From contig JAFYMF010000018.1 in NCBI GenBank assembly GCA_017556745.1, forward strand, positions 1 to 64,000: a DNA stretch of 64,000 nucleotides, in the 5' to 3' direction. This document shows positions 38,940-47,144 of this stretch, piece by piece. Within the stretch, counting starts at the first letter, position 1. The number at the start of each line of letters is the position of its first letter. The notes beneath the pieces were generated by a model, which was given only the letters and a program-made list of their open reading frames with translations, was not told the DNA's origin and made no database searches. The translations under genes were made by a program, and so were the position numbers. The stretch is from Clostridia bacterium (GTDB taxonomy: Bacteria; Bacillota; Clostridia; Oscillospirales; CAG-272).

Positions 38940-39752
38940 TTATTCTCCCGCAGAATCGATTTGCAGATCAAAAGCATGATTCATCGGCCCTGACCCTTTG
39001 CCAAGATCAAGCATTGCCGCCAAAGCACCGGAGATATACTCCTTTGCTCTCTGCACGGATTCGGCAAGAGTAAACCCTTTTGCGAGATTGGATGCGATAG
39101 CGGAAGACAGTGTGCATCCGGTACCGTGGGTGTTTGGGTTGTCAATTCGTTTTCCTTCAAACCAAGTAAGTTCACCGTTTGAATATAACAGATCGTTTGC
39201 ATCGTTGATGCTGTGACCGCCTTTGAGCAGAACCGCACAATGATAATTATCTCCGATTTGCTTTGCGGCAGTCACCATATCATCTTTGCTTTCGATGGTC
39301 AGACCGGAAAGAATCTGTGCTTCCGGGATATTAGGCGTGACGAGAGTTGAAAGGGGCAGTAATTCTTTGGTAAGAGTTTTTACCGCATCGTTTTTCATCA
39401 AAGCAGAGCCGGAGGTTGCTGCCATGACCGGGTCAATGACCACATTCTTTGCATCGTAGTATCTTAGCCTGTCCGCAATTACACGGATCAGCTTGCCGGA
39501 TGCTACCATGCCGATCTTTACGGCATCGGGATAGATGTCCTCAAATACCGCATCAATTTGTTGTTTCAAGAAATCCGGAGATGTTTCCTTAATTGCTCTT
39601 ACGCCGGTTGTGTTTTGCACCGTCAGTGCTGTGATCGCACTCATGGCATAAACACTGTTCATGGTCATTGTTTTTATGTCTGCCTGAATACCGGCGCCTC
39701 CGCTACAGTCGCTTCCGGCAATAGATAGTGCAGTTTTCATTTTATTTTTCAT
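38940..39752 (-). CDS. thiD: Hydroxymethylpyrimidine/phosphomethylpyrimidine kinase
   Basis: Two-step phosphorylation of HMP to HMP-PP for thiamin synthesis. The 270-residue ribokinase-fold protein has the ThiD start ALSIAGSDCSGGAGIQADIKTM, VIDPVMAATSG, and the anion-hole GTGCTLSSAIASNLA. Two ATG codons (39752 and 39740) are possible; the first overlaps the HAD gene by 11 nt, the second starts just after its stop. Last gene of the thiamin operon. Because thiC and thiG are absent from the window, the operon looks like salvage. Confidence 0.94.
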   Translation of the reverse strand: MKNKMKTALSIAGSDCSGGAGIQADIKTMTMNSVYAMSAITALTVQNTTGVRAIKETSPDFLKQQIDAVFEDIYPDAVKIGMVASGKLIRVIADRLRYYDAKNVVIDPVMAATSGSALMKNDAVKTLTKELLPLSTLVTPNIPEAQILSGLTIESKDDMVTAAKQIGDNYHCAVLLKGGHSINDANDLLYSNGELTWFEGKRIDNPNTHGTGCTLSSAIASNLAKGFTLAESVQRAKEYISGALAAMLDLGKGSGPMNHAFDLQIDSAGE

Positions 39753-40410
39753 CTTCTTTCAGTAAATTCCAAAATTTTTCCGTATTATTAAAGCTGTCAA
39801 GATAACAGTCTGACAGACTAAGAATTTCGTTTTGCCGCATCTCGCTTTTATCAAATACAGCTACTACGGTAAAACCGTCGGTTTTTGCGGTTTCTATGGC
39901 ATGAAGGGCGTCTTCAAAAACAACAGTTGTATTTCGGTCAGCACCGAAATATTCCATCGCTTTGCGGAAAATTACAGGCTCATCTTTGCCGTACCCCACT
40001 TCACTGCAGGTGAAAATCACATCAAAATAGTGCTTCATTTTACATCTGCTTAAAGCGGCTTCTATTTGATATCGGTCTGAAGCTGTGACAATACACATGC
40101 GGATGTTGGCTTTTTTCATTTTTTCCAAAAAATCAATAACACCGGGCTTTGGAAGAACCGCATTGACATAAAAAAGTTCGATACACTGATTGATACCGGT
40201 AACGATTTCCGGAACGGAATAAGACAAGCTGTATTCTCTCTGAAAATAACAAGCGGATTGGTAAAGGCTCAAGGCTCTGACATCTTCACGCACAGACGGC
40301 TTCGGTTCTTTTCCCAGAGAACGAAGATAACTCTCTCCTACATTATCCCAAATGAACATGGAGTCAAATAGTGTTCCGTCAAAATCGAAAATTGCACACT
40401 TTAGTTTCAT
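39742..40410 (-). CDS. HAD-superfamily phosphatase within the thiamin operon
   Basis: A 222-residue hydrolase of the beta-phosphoglucomutase-like HAD branch: motif I DFDGTLFDS (nucleophile and acid Asp), motif II VTASD, motif III Lys region, and motif IV VFEDALHAIETAKTDGF. The helical cap sits after motif I. The start at 40410 overlaps the thiE stop as ATGA; a longer frame to 40452 has no support. Its place between thiE and thiD suggests action on a thiamin intermediate, for example thiamin phosphate, as bacteria otherwise use ThiL, which is not seen here. The substrate is an inference. Confidence 0.85.
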   Translation of the reverse strand: MKLKCAIFDFDGTLFDSMFIWDNVGESYLRSLGKEPKPSVREDVRALSLYQSACYFQREYSLSYSVPEIVTGINQCIELFYVNAVLPKPGVIDFLEKMKKANIRMCIVTASDRYQIEAALSRCKMKHYFDVIFTCSEVGYGKDEPVIFRKAMEYFGADRNTTVVFEDALHAIETAKTDGFTVVAVFDKSEMRQNEILSLSDCYLDSFNNTEKFWNLLKEDEK

Positions 40411-41048
40411 GCGTTCACCATTTCTTCCGACAGCTTGCGAAGTAAACGGCATTCGTCTTCAATGTTGTCGGCTGCAAAAACAGCACTGACTAAAGCCACA
40501 CCATCCACGCCGATGCCGGCAAGCTGAAATATATTTGATTTACCGATGCCACCGATAGCAACTACAGGAATATTTACAGCCATACAGATATCACGAAGAA
40601 CTTCCCTCGGTAAAACATTTACATCTGTCTTGGTTGAAGTGGAAAACACAGCTCCGACACCAAGATAATCCGCGCCGTTTTTGACGGCTGTGAGAGCTTC
40701 TCCCACAGAATGTACGGATACACCGATAATCATATCGTCTCCGACTCTTTGGCGAACCTGTGCGGCTTCCATATCCTCTTGTCCTACATGAACACCGTCC
40801 GCCTTGCATTTAATGGCAATTTCCACATTGTCGTTGATAAAGAACGGTACCCCATGCTGTTTGCACAATGCGGAGATCATAATTGCTTCTTCGAGAAAAG
40901 CTCCTTCATTGAGTTCCTTTTCTCTTAACTGTATACAGGTTGCACCGCCTTTTAAGGCAGACTCTACCTGCTCGTACAGGCTTTGTTTACCTACCCACGC
41001 TCTGTCTGTAACGGCGTACAGTAACATTGTTTTTTTATCTAACCTCAT
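40407..41048 (-). CDS. thiE: Thiamin phosphate synthase
   Basis: Joins HMP-PP and thiazole phosphate. The 213-residue TIM-barrel protein has LLYAVTDR, ATCIQLREKELNE, FFINDNVEIAIKCKADGVHVGQEDM, GVSVHSVGEALTA, the GADYLGVGAVFSTSTK phosphate segment and VAIGGIGKSN, all ThiE hallmarks. The start ATG 41048 is preceded by GGAGAAAGG and overlaps the end of thiM by 14 nt; a GTG three codons earlier is also possible. Confidence 0.95.
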   Translation of the reverse strand: MRLDKKTMLLYAVTDRAWVGKQSLYEQVESALKGGATCIQLREKELNEGAFLEEAIMISALCKQHGVPFFINDNVEIAIKCKADGVHVGQEDMEAAQVRQRVGDDMIIGVSVHSVGEALTAVKNGADYLGVGAVFSTSTKTDVNVLPREVLRDICMAVNIPVVAIGGIGKSNIFQLAGIGVDGVALVSAVFAADNIEDECRLLRKLSEEMVNA

Positions 41049-41856
41049 ATTTTGCACCTTTCTCCAGCATTTCGGGTGTCATATTGTAAATCGCATCAAT
41101 TATATAGTTTCTGTAAGTTGAATTACCGTCCTTTTCGGTAAGTCTGTTATATGCAATCTCTCCGGCATATCCCATTGCGGAAACAGCCGCCGCTGCAGCT
41201 TCAAGAGGATGATCGGGGTTAGCGGTTACAAAGGCCGCAGTCATTGCAGAGAGCTGACACCCCGTTCCGGTGACGGAAGACATCATAGGGTGTCCGTTGC
41301 GGATACAGAAGGCCTTTTTACCGTCTGCCACAATGTCTATTGCACCGGTGATGGCAATAATGGCTCTTGTGTCCTCTGCAAAAGCCTTTGCAAAAGCAAT
41401 TACATCATCAAGGTTATCTTCGTTTATCTTGTCTGCTGTATCTGCATCTACTCCTTTGGTTGTGCCTTTGCCTGAAGCAAGGGCTTTGATTTCTGAAATA
41501 TTACCGCGAATAACAGTGAGCTTTATTTCTTTAAGTAATTTCATAGCCGTATCTGTTCTGAGTTTGGATGCACCCGCTCCAACAGGGTCTAATACGACAG
41601 GGTGATTCAGCTCGGTTGCTTTTTTACCGGCAATCAGCATGGACGCAACCGTACCATTGTTCAGAGTACCGATGTTGATGTTTAGTCCGTCACAAAGAGC
41701 TGTGATATCTGTAACCTCATCCTTATCGTCAGCCATGATGGGTGACGCACCGCAAGCAATCACGATGTTGGCACAGTCATTGACGGTCACATAGTTGGTA
41801 ATGTTATGAATCAACGGACATTTCTTTCGTACGTTTTCAAGTATATTATGGAACAT
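41035..41856 (-). CDS. thiM: Hydroxyethylthiazole kinase
   Basis: Salvages thiazole alcohol for thiamin synthesis. The 273-residue ribokinase-like enzyme has CPLIHNITNYVTVNDCANIVIACGASPIMADD at its N-terminus, VVLDPVGAGAS, and the catalytic SSVTGTGCQLSA. The start at 41856 has AAGGAGAAAGAAA directly before it. The longer frame to 42048 runs through the end of thiW and is not credible. Its presence with thiW supports uptake and salvage of the thiazole moiety. Confidence 0.96.
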   Translation of the reverse strand: MFHNILENVRKKCPLIHNITNYVTVNDCANIVIACGASPIMADDKDEVTDITALCDGLNINIGTLNNGTVASMLIAGKKATELNHPVVLDPVGAGASKLRTDTAMKLLKEIKLTVIRGNISEIKALASGKGTTKGVDADTADKINEDNLDDVIAFAKAFAEDTRAIIAITGAIDIVADGKKAFCIRNGHPMMSSVTGTGCQLSAMTAAFVTANPDHPLEAAAAAVSAMGYAGEIAYNRLTEKDGNSTYRNYIIDAIYNMTPEMLEKGAKYEVR

Positions 41857-41867
41857 TTTCTTTCTCC

Positions 41868-42386
41868 TTATCTGTTTAGAGTGTCCTGCACTGTATACAG
41901 AGCACCGGACTTTTTTAAGCTGTAAATCAAAACTGCGGATATGATTGCACCGCCGACGGTGGAGATTAAGAAAGGAACGATATAAGCATAAAAAGCAAGA
42001 TCTGCCGCACCTTGTCCCATAAAGAAAATTGCGACCGGGTATGCACACAGACCGCCAAGTACAGCAGTACCGAAGACTTCTCCGATCAAGGTACCGAAAA
42101 TGTTCTTAGCTTTAGCGTAAACAATACCGCACACCAATGCACCGAACATACTTCCGGGGAAAGCCATCAAGCTTCCAAGACCGAGCAGATTGCGGATCAA
42201 AGCCGCCGAAAATGCTGTACAGAGGCCGTATCCGGGACCGAGTAATACCGCACACAGAATGTTGACCATGTGCTGAACGGGGGAACATTTACTTCCAAAA
42301 ACAGGGACAGAAAACAGACTGCCTACAACGGCAACGGCACAGAACACACCGGCAACCGCTAATTTCTTCGTGTTAGTTTTGTTCAT
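41868..42386 (-). CDS. thiW: ThiW, S-component of an ECF transporter for thiazole
   Basis: An integral membrane protein of 172 residues with five to six helices and the ThiW signature around FGSKCSPVQHMVNILCAVLLGPGYG, plus GSLMAFPGSMFGALVCG. As an S-component it would bind the substrate and rely on a shared EcfA/EcfT module encoded elsewhere. The substrate (hydroxyethylthiazole) is inferred from the riboswitch and from adjacency to thiM. AAAGGAG precedes the ATG at 42386. Confidence 0.93.
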   Translation of the reverse strand: MNKTNTKKLAVAGVFCAVAVVGSLFSVPVFGSKCSPVQHMVNILCAVLLGPGYGLCTAFSAALIRNLLGLGSLMAFPGSMFGALVCGIVYAKAKNIFGTLIGEVFGTAVLGGLCAYPVAIFFMGQGAADLAFYAYIVPFLISTVGGAIISAVLIYSLKKSGALYTVQDTLNR

Positions 42387-42609
42387 GTTAATTTTCTCCT
42401 TTGAGTGAATCCGGAAACGTCAGTCATCAGCAACGCTTCCCAAATATGTGAAGTTATTCCGGTAATAATGACACGGAACTTCGGTCGATGCTTATTGGCA
42501 TCCTCTCACGCCGGAACACGGCTTCCCATCGCTGATATACAAAACCCAGGGCGCTCCCCCTCGGTCCGCCACATAAGTGGTTCTCGTTTCCTCCTTTCTC
42601 AAAAGATAT

Positions 42610-42647
42610 TAAAAAACAGGAGAATACCTTTTGCGGTATCCTCCTGT
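42610..42647 (-). terminator. Attenuator terminator downstream of the TPP riboswitch
   Basis: On the minus strand a 13-bp stem (one G-T pair; arms 42616-42628 and 42635-42647) with a 6-nt loop, followed by a run of T. It lies about 15 nt after the riboswitch aptamer and before thiW, as expected of a transcription OFF switch. Confidence 0.85.
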
Positions 42648-42661
42648 AACAGAGCAAAAAC

Positions 42662-42770
42662 GTTTCCTACGGCGGCATTATCCACATCAGGTTCGAGTTT
42701 CGTCACAGACGAAACTCAAGGGTCGAAGTTGGATTACTTCCTCTCAGCCCGCCCACACGAGCTCCCCTGT
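42662..42770 (-). ncRNA. TPP riboswitch (THI element)
   Basis: On the minus strand the aptamer begins AGGGGAGC, has GGGCTGAGAGGA (the CUGAGA core that binds the pyrimidine), CGACCCTT, a variable hairpin, then GAACCTGATGTGGATAATG and CCGTAGGAAAC, which binds the diphosphate side. The order and spacing match the family. It controls thiW-thiM-thiE-HAD-thiD, ON at low TPP. The about 220 nt between the terminator and thiW show no clear function. Confidence 0.95.
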
Positions 42771-42859
42771 ATTTATTTCATTTATTATTATACATCCGCT
42801 TTTGTGAAAACACAAGTAGTTTTTAAAAAAAGAGTCGGAAAGTGTAATTTCAAAAGATT

Positions 42860-42897
42860 AAAAAAAGGCGATACTCGGTTTTTTGCCGAGTATCGCC
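42860..42897 (-). terminator. Terminator of the dehydrogenase-ThuA operon
   Basis: On the minus strand a perfect 12-bp stem GGCGATACTCGG/CCGAGTATCGCC with a 7-nt loop and T7. It ends the transcript that carries thuA and the seven oxidoreductase genes. Confidence 0.9.
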
Positions 42898-42923
42898 AAT
42901 TTTCATTGATAATTTAAACTAAA

Positions 42924-43649
42924 TTAGTCCTTGCAGGTCTTGTGAACCTTCTTAACGTTGGGGCACTTAAGACCGGGGGTACGAAGAACGGGAGCAGCCC
43001 ACTCAACAGCGTTGCGGATGATGGTCTGAACGGTCTCGTGATAGAAGATGGGGAAGGTCTCGTGGCCGGGCTGGAAGTAGAAGATACGGCCGTTCTCGCG
43101 GTGGAAGGTACAACCGGAACGGAATACTTCTCCGCCCTCATACCAACCCATGAATACTACTTCATCGGGTTCGGGAATACCGAAAGGCTCAGCGTAGGTC
43201 TCAACACCCTCGATCTCGAAGTATCTGCCAACACCCTTAGCGATGGGGTGAGCGGGGTTGATGGTCCAGATTCTCTCAAGGTCGCCGTCCTCACGCCAGC
43301 TAAGGTTACAGCTGGTACCCATCATGGAACGGAAGATCTTGGAGTGGTGGCCGGAGTGAAGAACGATAAGACCCATACCGGTGAGGATCTGAGTTCTTAC
43401 GCGTGCAACTACCTCGTCGGGTACTCTGTCATGAGCGATGTGGCCCCACCAGATAAGAACGTCGGTGTCCTTGAGAACCTCTTCGGTAAGACCGCACTCG
43501 GGATCGTCAAGAGTAGCGGTTCTTACTTCGATCTCGTCAGAGCGAAGGAAATCAGCAATAGCGTTGTGAATACCGTTGGGGTATACAGCTCTTACCTCTG
43601 CACTTTCCTTCTCGTGCTGGAATTCGTTCCAAACTGTTACTTTAATCAT
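42924..43649 (-). CDS. ThuA-family protein
   Basis: A 241-residue glutamine-amidotransferase-like-fold protein of PF06283: [52 protein letters not shown] and the C-terminal [14 protein letters not shown]. ThuA acts in the trehalose/sucrose 3-keto pathway of rhizobia together with ThuB, a Gfo/Idh/MocA dehydrogenase, so finding it as the last gene after seven such dehydrogenases is telling. GAGG lies before the ATG. The gene is 42 bp after the oxidoreductase gene. Exact chemistry is unknown; it may process a keto-sugar product. Confidence 0.9.
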   Translation of the reverse strand: MIKVTVWNEFQHEKESAEVRAVYPNGIHNAIADFLRSDEIEVRTATLDDPECGLTEEVLKDTDVLIWWGHIAHDRVPDEVVARVRTQILTGMGLIVLHSGHHSKIFRSMMGTSCNLSWREDGDLERIWTINPAHPIAKGVGRYFEIEGVETYAEPFGIPEPDEVVFMGWYEGGEVFRSGCTFHRENGRIFYFQPGHETFPIFYHETVQTIIRNAVEWAAPVLRTPGLKCPNVKKVHKTCKD

Positions 43650-43691
43650 TTTAATTTACCTCATTATATATAAATTTTATTTTTTTTGGAA

Positions 43692-44777
43692 TTAAAGAAG
43701 AATCTCGTCGCCGGTTTCAGCGGACTTGTAGATAGCCTCAAGAATCTTAACCATGTTCAGACCCTGCTCGGGAACGAACATAGGCTCAACGCCATTGAGA
43801 AGAACGTCAGCAAAGTGACGGATATTTGCCTCGTGCTGAGGAACCTCATTCTCTACTGCGGGTGCTTCGATAGAGAACTCTTCACCATTCTCGTTGTGAC
43901 CGTAAAGCATCATCTTGCCATTGGTATTGTTGTTCTGCATAGCACCTTCCTTGGTACCGCGAAGCTCGATGAAGATATCGTCTTCGATAACGTTGGATGC
44001 CCAGGAAACCTCAACCTGAAGACAAGCACCGTTCTCAAAACGAACAAATGCCATTGCAAGGTCTTCAACGTCATGAACAGATTCCATACCCTCGGGAAGA
44101 GGACCCCAACCGCTACCGTCATTACCGAACTTGTTGTATGTACAGCCGGAAACGGAAACAGGCTTCGGGTTGCCCATGAGCCACATAGCAAGGTCGATCA
44201 TGTGTACACCAAGGTCGATGAGGGGACCGCCGCCGGACTCAGCTTTTCTGGAGAACCAGCTTCCGTGAGGAGGACCACCGCGGCGTCTCTGCCAACCGCA
44301 ACGGCCGGCGTAGATCTCACCAAGCTTACCCTCTTCAATGCGCTGCTTAAGGAATGCAGAGGTAGCTCTGTAACGGTTATTTCTCATAACCATAAGAACC
44401 TTGTTGTTTCTCTCTGCTGCAGCCTTCATCTTCTCTGCCTCGGAAACGCTTACAGCATCAGGTTTCTCACAGAATACGTTGAGACCTGCATCAAGAGCGG
44501 CTACCGCAATGATGGAGTGAAGATAGTTGGGAGTACAAATATCTATAGCATCAAGACCGGGGAGAGCGATAACTTCCTTATAATCCTCGTATACTGCAGG
44601 AACGGTATCAAGTCCCTTTTCCTTTGCATATTCTTTTGCGGACTTCTCTGCTTTTTCCTTGATAATATCGCAGAAAGCAATGATTTCAACATTGTCCATC
44701 TTTATGTAACCGGGCAGGTGACATCCGTTCATAATGTCGCCGCAGCCGATTATAGCCATTTTAAGTATCTTAGACAT
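43692..44777 (-). CDS. Gfo/Idh/MocA family oxidoreductase (array member 7, GGPPHG subgroup)
   Basis: A 361-residue NAD(P)-dependent sugar oxidoreductase. Rossmann loop GCGDIMNG is at about 11-18, CTPNYLHS at about 81-88, the cofactor/catalytic motif CEKP at 103-106, the RRRGGPPHGSWF stretch at about 164-175, and the D-x3-H motif IDLGVHMIDLAMW with Asp188 and His192. It shares the GGPPHG loop with the next three upstream genes. It is the last dehydrogenase in the operon, followed by thuA. GGAGAAAAAAT precedes the ATG. The substrate is unknown. Confidence 0.93.
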   Translation of the reverse strand: MSKILKMAIIGCGDIMNGCHLPGYIKMDNVEIIAFCDIIKEKAEKSAKEYAKEKGLDTVPAVYEDYKEVIALPGLDAIDICTPNYLHSIIAVAALDAGLNVFCEKPDAVSVSEAEKMKAAAERNNKVLMVMRNNRYRATSAFLKQRIEEGKLGEIYAGRCGWQRRRGGPPHGSWFSRKAESGGGPLIDLGVHMIDLAMWLMGNPKPVSVSGCTYNKFGNDGSGWGPLPEGMESVHDVEDLAMAFVRFENGACLQVEVSWASNVIEDDIFIELRGTKEGAMQNNNTNGKMMLYGHNENGEEFSIEAPAVENEVPQHEANIRHFADVLLNGVEPMFVPEQGLNMVKILEAIYKSAETGDEILL

Positions 44778-44814
44778 ATTTTTTCTCCTACGTTAATATT
44801 TTTTCGCCCGTGAA

Positions 44815-45894
44815 TCAAAGCTTGATCTCTCTGCCGGTCTCTGCAGACTCGTAGATAGCACAAAGGATCTTAACCATGTTCAGACCCTGCTCGGGAACGA
44901 ATATGGGCTCAGCCTTGCCACTGATAACATCTGCGAAGTGGCAGATATTAGCTTCGTGAGGAGGCTTGGAATCGTATATGTGAGGATCAGTATCGTAGCA
45001 TACACCGCTCTCGCTACCGAACAGTTTGAGGTTATCGCGGGTGATGTTACCGATATTGGAGCCTTCCTCAGTACCTCTGAGCTCAACGAAGAAGTCTTCT
45101 TCCTTAATGTTGGATGCCCAGGAAACCTCGACCTGAAGACATGCACCGTTGTCGAAACGGATGAATGCCATTGCAAGGTCCTCAACATCGTAAACAGACT
45201 CTTTTCCCTCGGGAAGAGGACCTTCTGCACTGCCGTCATTACCGAACTTGTTGTAGGTACAACCGGTAACGGAAACCGGCTTGGGGTTACCCATGAGCCA
45301 CATGGTAAGGTCGATCATGTGTACACCGAGGTCGATGAGGGGACCGCCGCCGGACTGAGCCTTATCGGAGAACCAGCTGCCGTGAGGAGGACCGCCGCGA
45401 CGTCTCTGCCATCCGCAACGAGCTGCGTAGATCTCACCCATCTTACCCTTCTCAATGTGCTTTTTAAGGAACTGAGATTTGCCGCTGAAACGGTTGTTTC
45501 TTATAACCATAAGGGTCTTACCGCTCTTTTCAGCCGCTGCCTTCATTCTCTCTGCCTCGGAAACGCTTACAGCGTCGGGCTTCTCGCAAAGTACGTTGAT
45601 ACCGCGTTCAAGAGCATCCACTGCGATAATGGAGTGGAAAATGTTAGGGGTACAGATATCTATTGCATCAAGACCGGGGATATCAAGAACATCCTTGTAA
45701 TCCTCATAAATGGGAGGAACGGTGTCAAGACCCTTTTCCTTTGCGTACTTCTCAGCAGCAGTTTTTGCGTGCTCGGGAACGATATCGCAGAATGCAACGA
45801 TCTCTATGTTGTCAATGTTAATGTAGCCGGGCAGGTGAGCCCAGGTAAGTATACCGCCGCAACCGATCACGGCGAACTTAAGCTTTTCTGACAT
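44815..45894 (-). CDS. Gfo/Idh/MocA family oxidoreductase (array member 6, GGPPHG subgroup)
   Basis: A 359-residue paralog: Rossmann GCGGILTWAHLPGY, CTPNIFHS (the others have CTPNYLHS), CEKPDAVS, RRRGGPPHGSWFSDKAQSGGGPLIDLGVHMIDLTMW. The change from Tyr-Leu to Ile-Phe beside the cofactor site and a distinct C-terminal beta-sheet segment (KLFGSESGVCYDTDPHIYD) could alter the substrate. GGAGAAAG precedes the ATG. It is separated from the upstream member by 149 bp with a strong hairpin. Confidence 0.93.
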   Translation of the reverse strand: MSEKLKFAVIGCGGILTWAHLPGYINIDNIEIVAFCDIVPEHAKTAAEKYAKEKGLDTVPPIYEDYKDVLDIPGLDAIDICTPNIFHSIIAVDALERGINVLCEKPDAVSVSEAERMKAAAEKSGKTLMVIRNNRFSGKSQFLKKHIEKGKMGEIYAARCGWQRRRGGPPHGSWFSDKAQSGGGPLIDLGVHMIDLTMWLMGNPKPVSVTGCTYNKFGNDGSAEGPLPEGKESVYDVEDLAMAFIRFDNGACLQVEVSWASNIKEEDFFVELRGTEEGSNIGNITRDNLKLFGSESGVCYDTDPHIYDSKPPHEANICHFADVISGKAEPIFVPEQGLNMVKILCAIYESAETGREIKL

Positions 45895-45972
45895 GATTAC
45901 TTTCTCCTGTAGATAAAGAATTTAACCGAGTACGGACACGAGTCCGGTTCGGTGCATATTAACGGACGGGGC

Positions 45973-46008
45973 GTTTCCGGTATGCCGATGATCCGGCATA
46001 CCGGAAAC
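45973..46008 (-). other. Intercistronic 15-bp hairpin without a T-tract
   Basis: Perfect stem (45973-45987 with 45994-46008) around a 6-nt loop in the largest gap between dehydrogenase genes. With no T-run after it, it is not a terminator; an RNA-processing or 3'-stabilising role within the polycistronic message is more likely. Confidence 0.7.
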
Positions 46009-46043
46009 TTATACCGTCACAATTAAATCAAATTTTTAAGGGA

Positions 46044-47123
46044 TCAAAGAATGACCTCTTTGCCGGTTTCGGCAGACTTGTAGATCGCCTCGAGGATCTT
46101 GACCATATTGAGACCCTGCTCGGGAACGAACATAGGCTCAGTACCGTTGAGAAGAACATCGGCAAAGTGGCGGATGTTTGCCTCATGCTGAGGAATTGCG
46201 AGCTCGTCCCAGATGATAGGCTTGAAGTCGGTCACGTAAGGACCCTCCTGGCCGAATATCTCAACCATATTATCTGTCATATTACCGACTGCAGCGCCCT
46301 CTTCGGTACCGCGAAGCTCGAGGAATACATCCTCGTTAACTACGTTGGATGCCCAGGAAACCTCTACCTGAAGACAAGCACCGTTCTCAAAACGGATAAA
46401 TGCCATTGCAAGGTCTTCAACGTCAAAAATGTTCTCTCCTTCGGGGAGCTCATCTTCGTTTGACGCATTACCGAACTTCTGATATGTACATCCGGTAACG
46501 GATACGGGCTTGGGGTTGCCCATCAGCCACATGGCAAGGTCGATCATGTGTACGCCAAGGTCAATGAGGGGACCGCCGCCGGACTGTTCTTTATTTGAGA
46601 ACCAGCTGCCGTGAGGAGGACCACCGCGACGTCTCTGCCAACCGCAGCGACCTGCGTAGATCTTACCCATCTTACCTGATTCAATACGCTGCTTAAGGTA
46701 TGACATGGTGGGTCTGTAACGGTTATTTCTCATAACCATAAGAGTCTTGCCGCTCTTTTCAGCAGCTGCCTTCATTCTCTCAGCTTCGGAAACACTTACT
46801 GCATCGGGCTTCTCGCAGAATACGTTGAGACCGCACTCAAGTGCCTCTACTGCGATGATGGAATGAAGATAGTTGGGAGTACAGATATCTATAGCATCAA
46901 GGCCGGGGATAGCGAGAACGTCCTTATAATTTTCGTAGGTTGCGGGAACAGTGTCAAGCTTCTTTTTCGCCGCGTATTTCTTCGCGATCGCTTCAGCGCG
47001 TTCGGGGATGATATCACAGAAAGCAACGATTTCCACGTTATCCATCTTGATGTAGCCGGGCAGGTGAGCCCATTCAAGAATGCCGCCACAGCCTATTATA
47101 GCAAATTTAAGCTTTTTTTCCAT
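46044..47123 (-). CDS. Gfo/Idh/MocA family oxidoreductase (array member 5, GGPPHG subgroup)
   Basis: A 359-residue paralog with GCGGILEWAHLPGY, CTPNYLHS, CEKPDAVS, RRRGGPPHGSWFSNKEQSGGGPLIDLGVHMIDLAMW. Its C-terminal loop (EIFGQEGPYVTDFKPIIWDELA) differs from its neighbours and is where substrate contacts are expected. It is closest by eye to members 6 and 7. AAGGAGCT precedes the ATG at 47123. Paralogs of this sort are usually soluble dimers or tetramers in the cytosol. Confidence 0.93.
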   Translation of the reverse strand: MEKKLKFAIIGCGGILEWAHLPGYIKMDNVEIVAFCDIIPERAEAIAKKYAAKKKLDTVPATYENYKDVLAIPGLDAIDICTPNYLHSIIAVEALECGLNVFCEKPDAVSVSEAERMKAAAEKSGKTLMVMRNNRYRPTMSYLKQRIESGKMGKIYAGRCGWQRRRGGPPHGSWFSNKEQSGGGPLIDLGVHMIDLAMWLMGNPKPVSVTGCTYQKFGNASNEDELPEGENIFDVEDLAMAFIRFENGACLQVEVSWASNVVNEDVFLELRGTEEGAAVGNMTDNMVEIFGQEGPYVTDFKPIIWDELAIPQHEANIRHFADVLLNGTEPMFVPEQGLNMVKILEAIYKSAETGKEVIL

Positions 47124-47144
47124 TTTAAGCTCCTTGTAATTAAA

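Noticed and set aside
41035..42048. Longer 337-residue version of ThiM
   Set aside because: The N-terminal extension overlaps thiW by 180 bp and is rich in Cys and Arg, typical of out-of-frame reading. The start at 41856 has a strong ribosome site.
42454..42657. 67-residue frame in the thiW leader
   Set aside because: It starts inside the riboswitch attenuator stem region and has no domain-like sequence.
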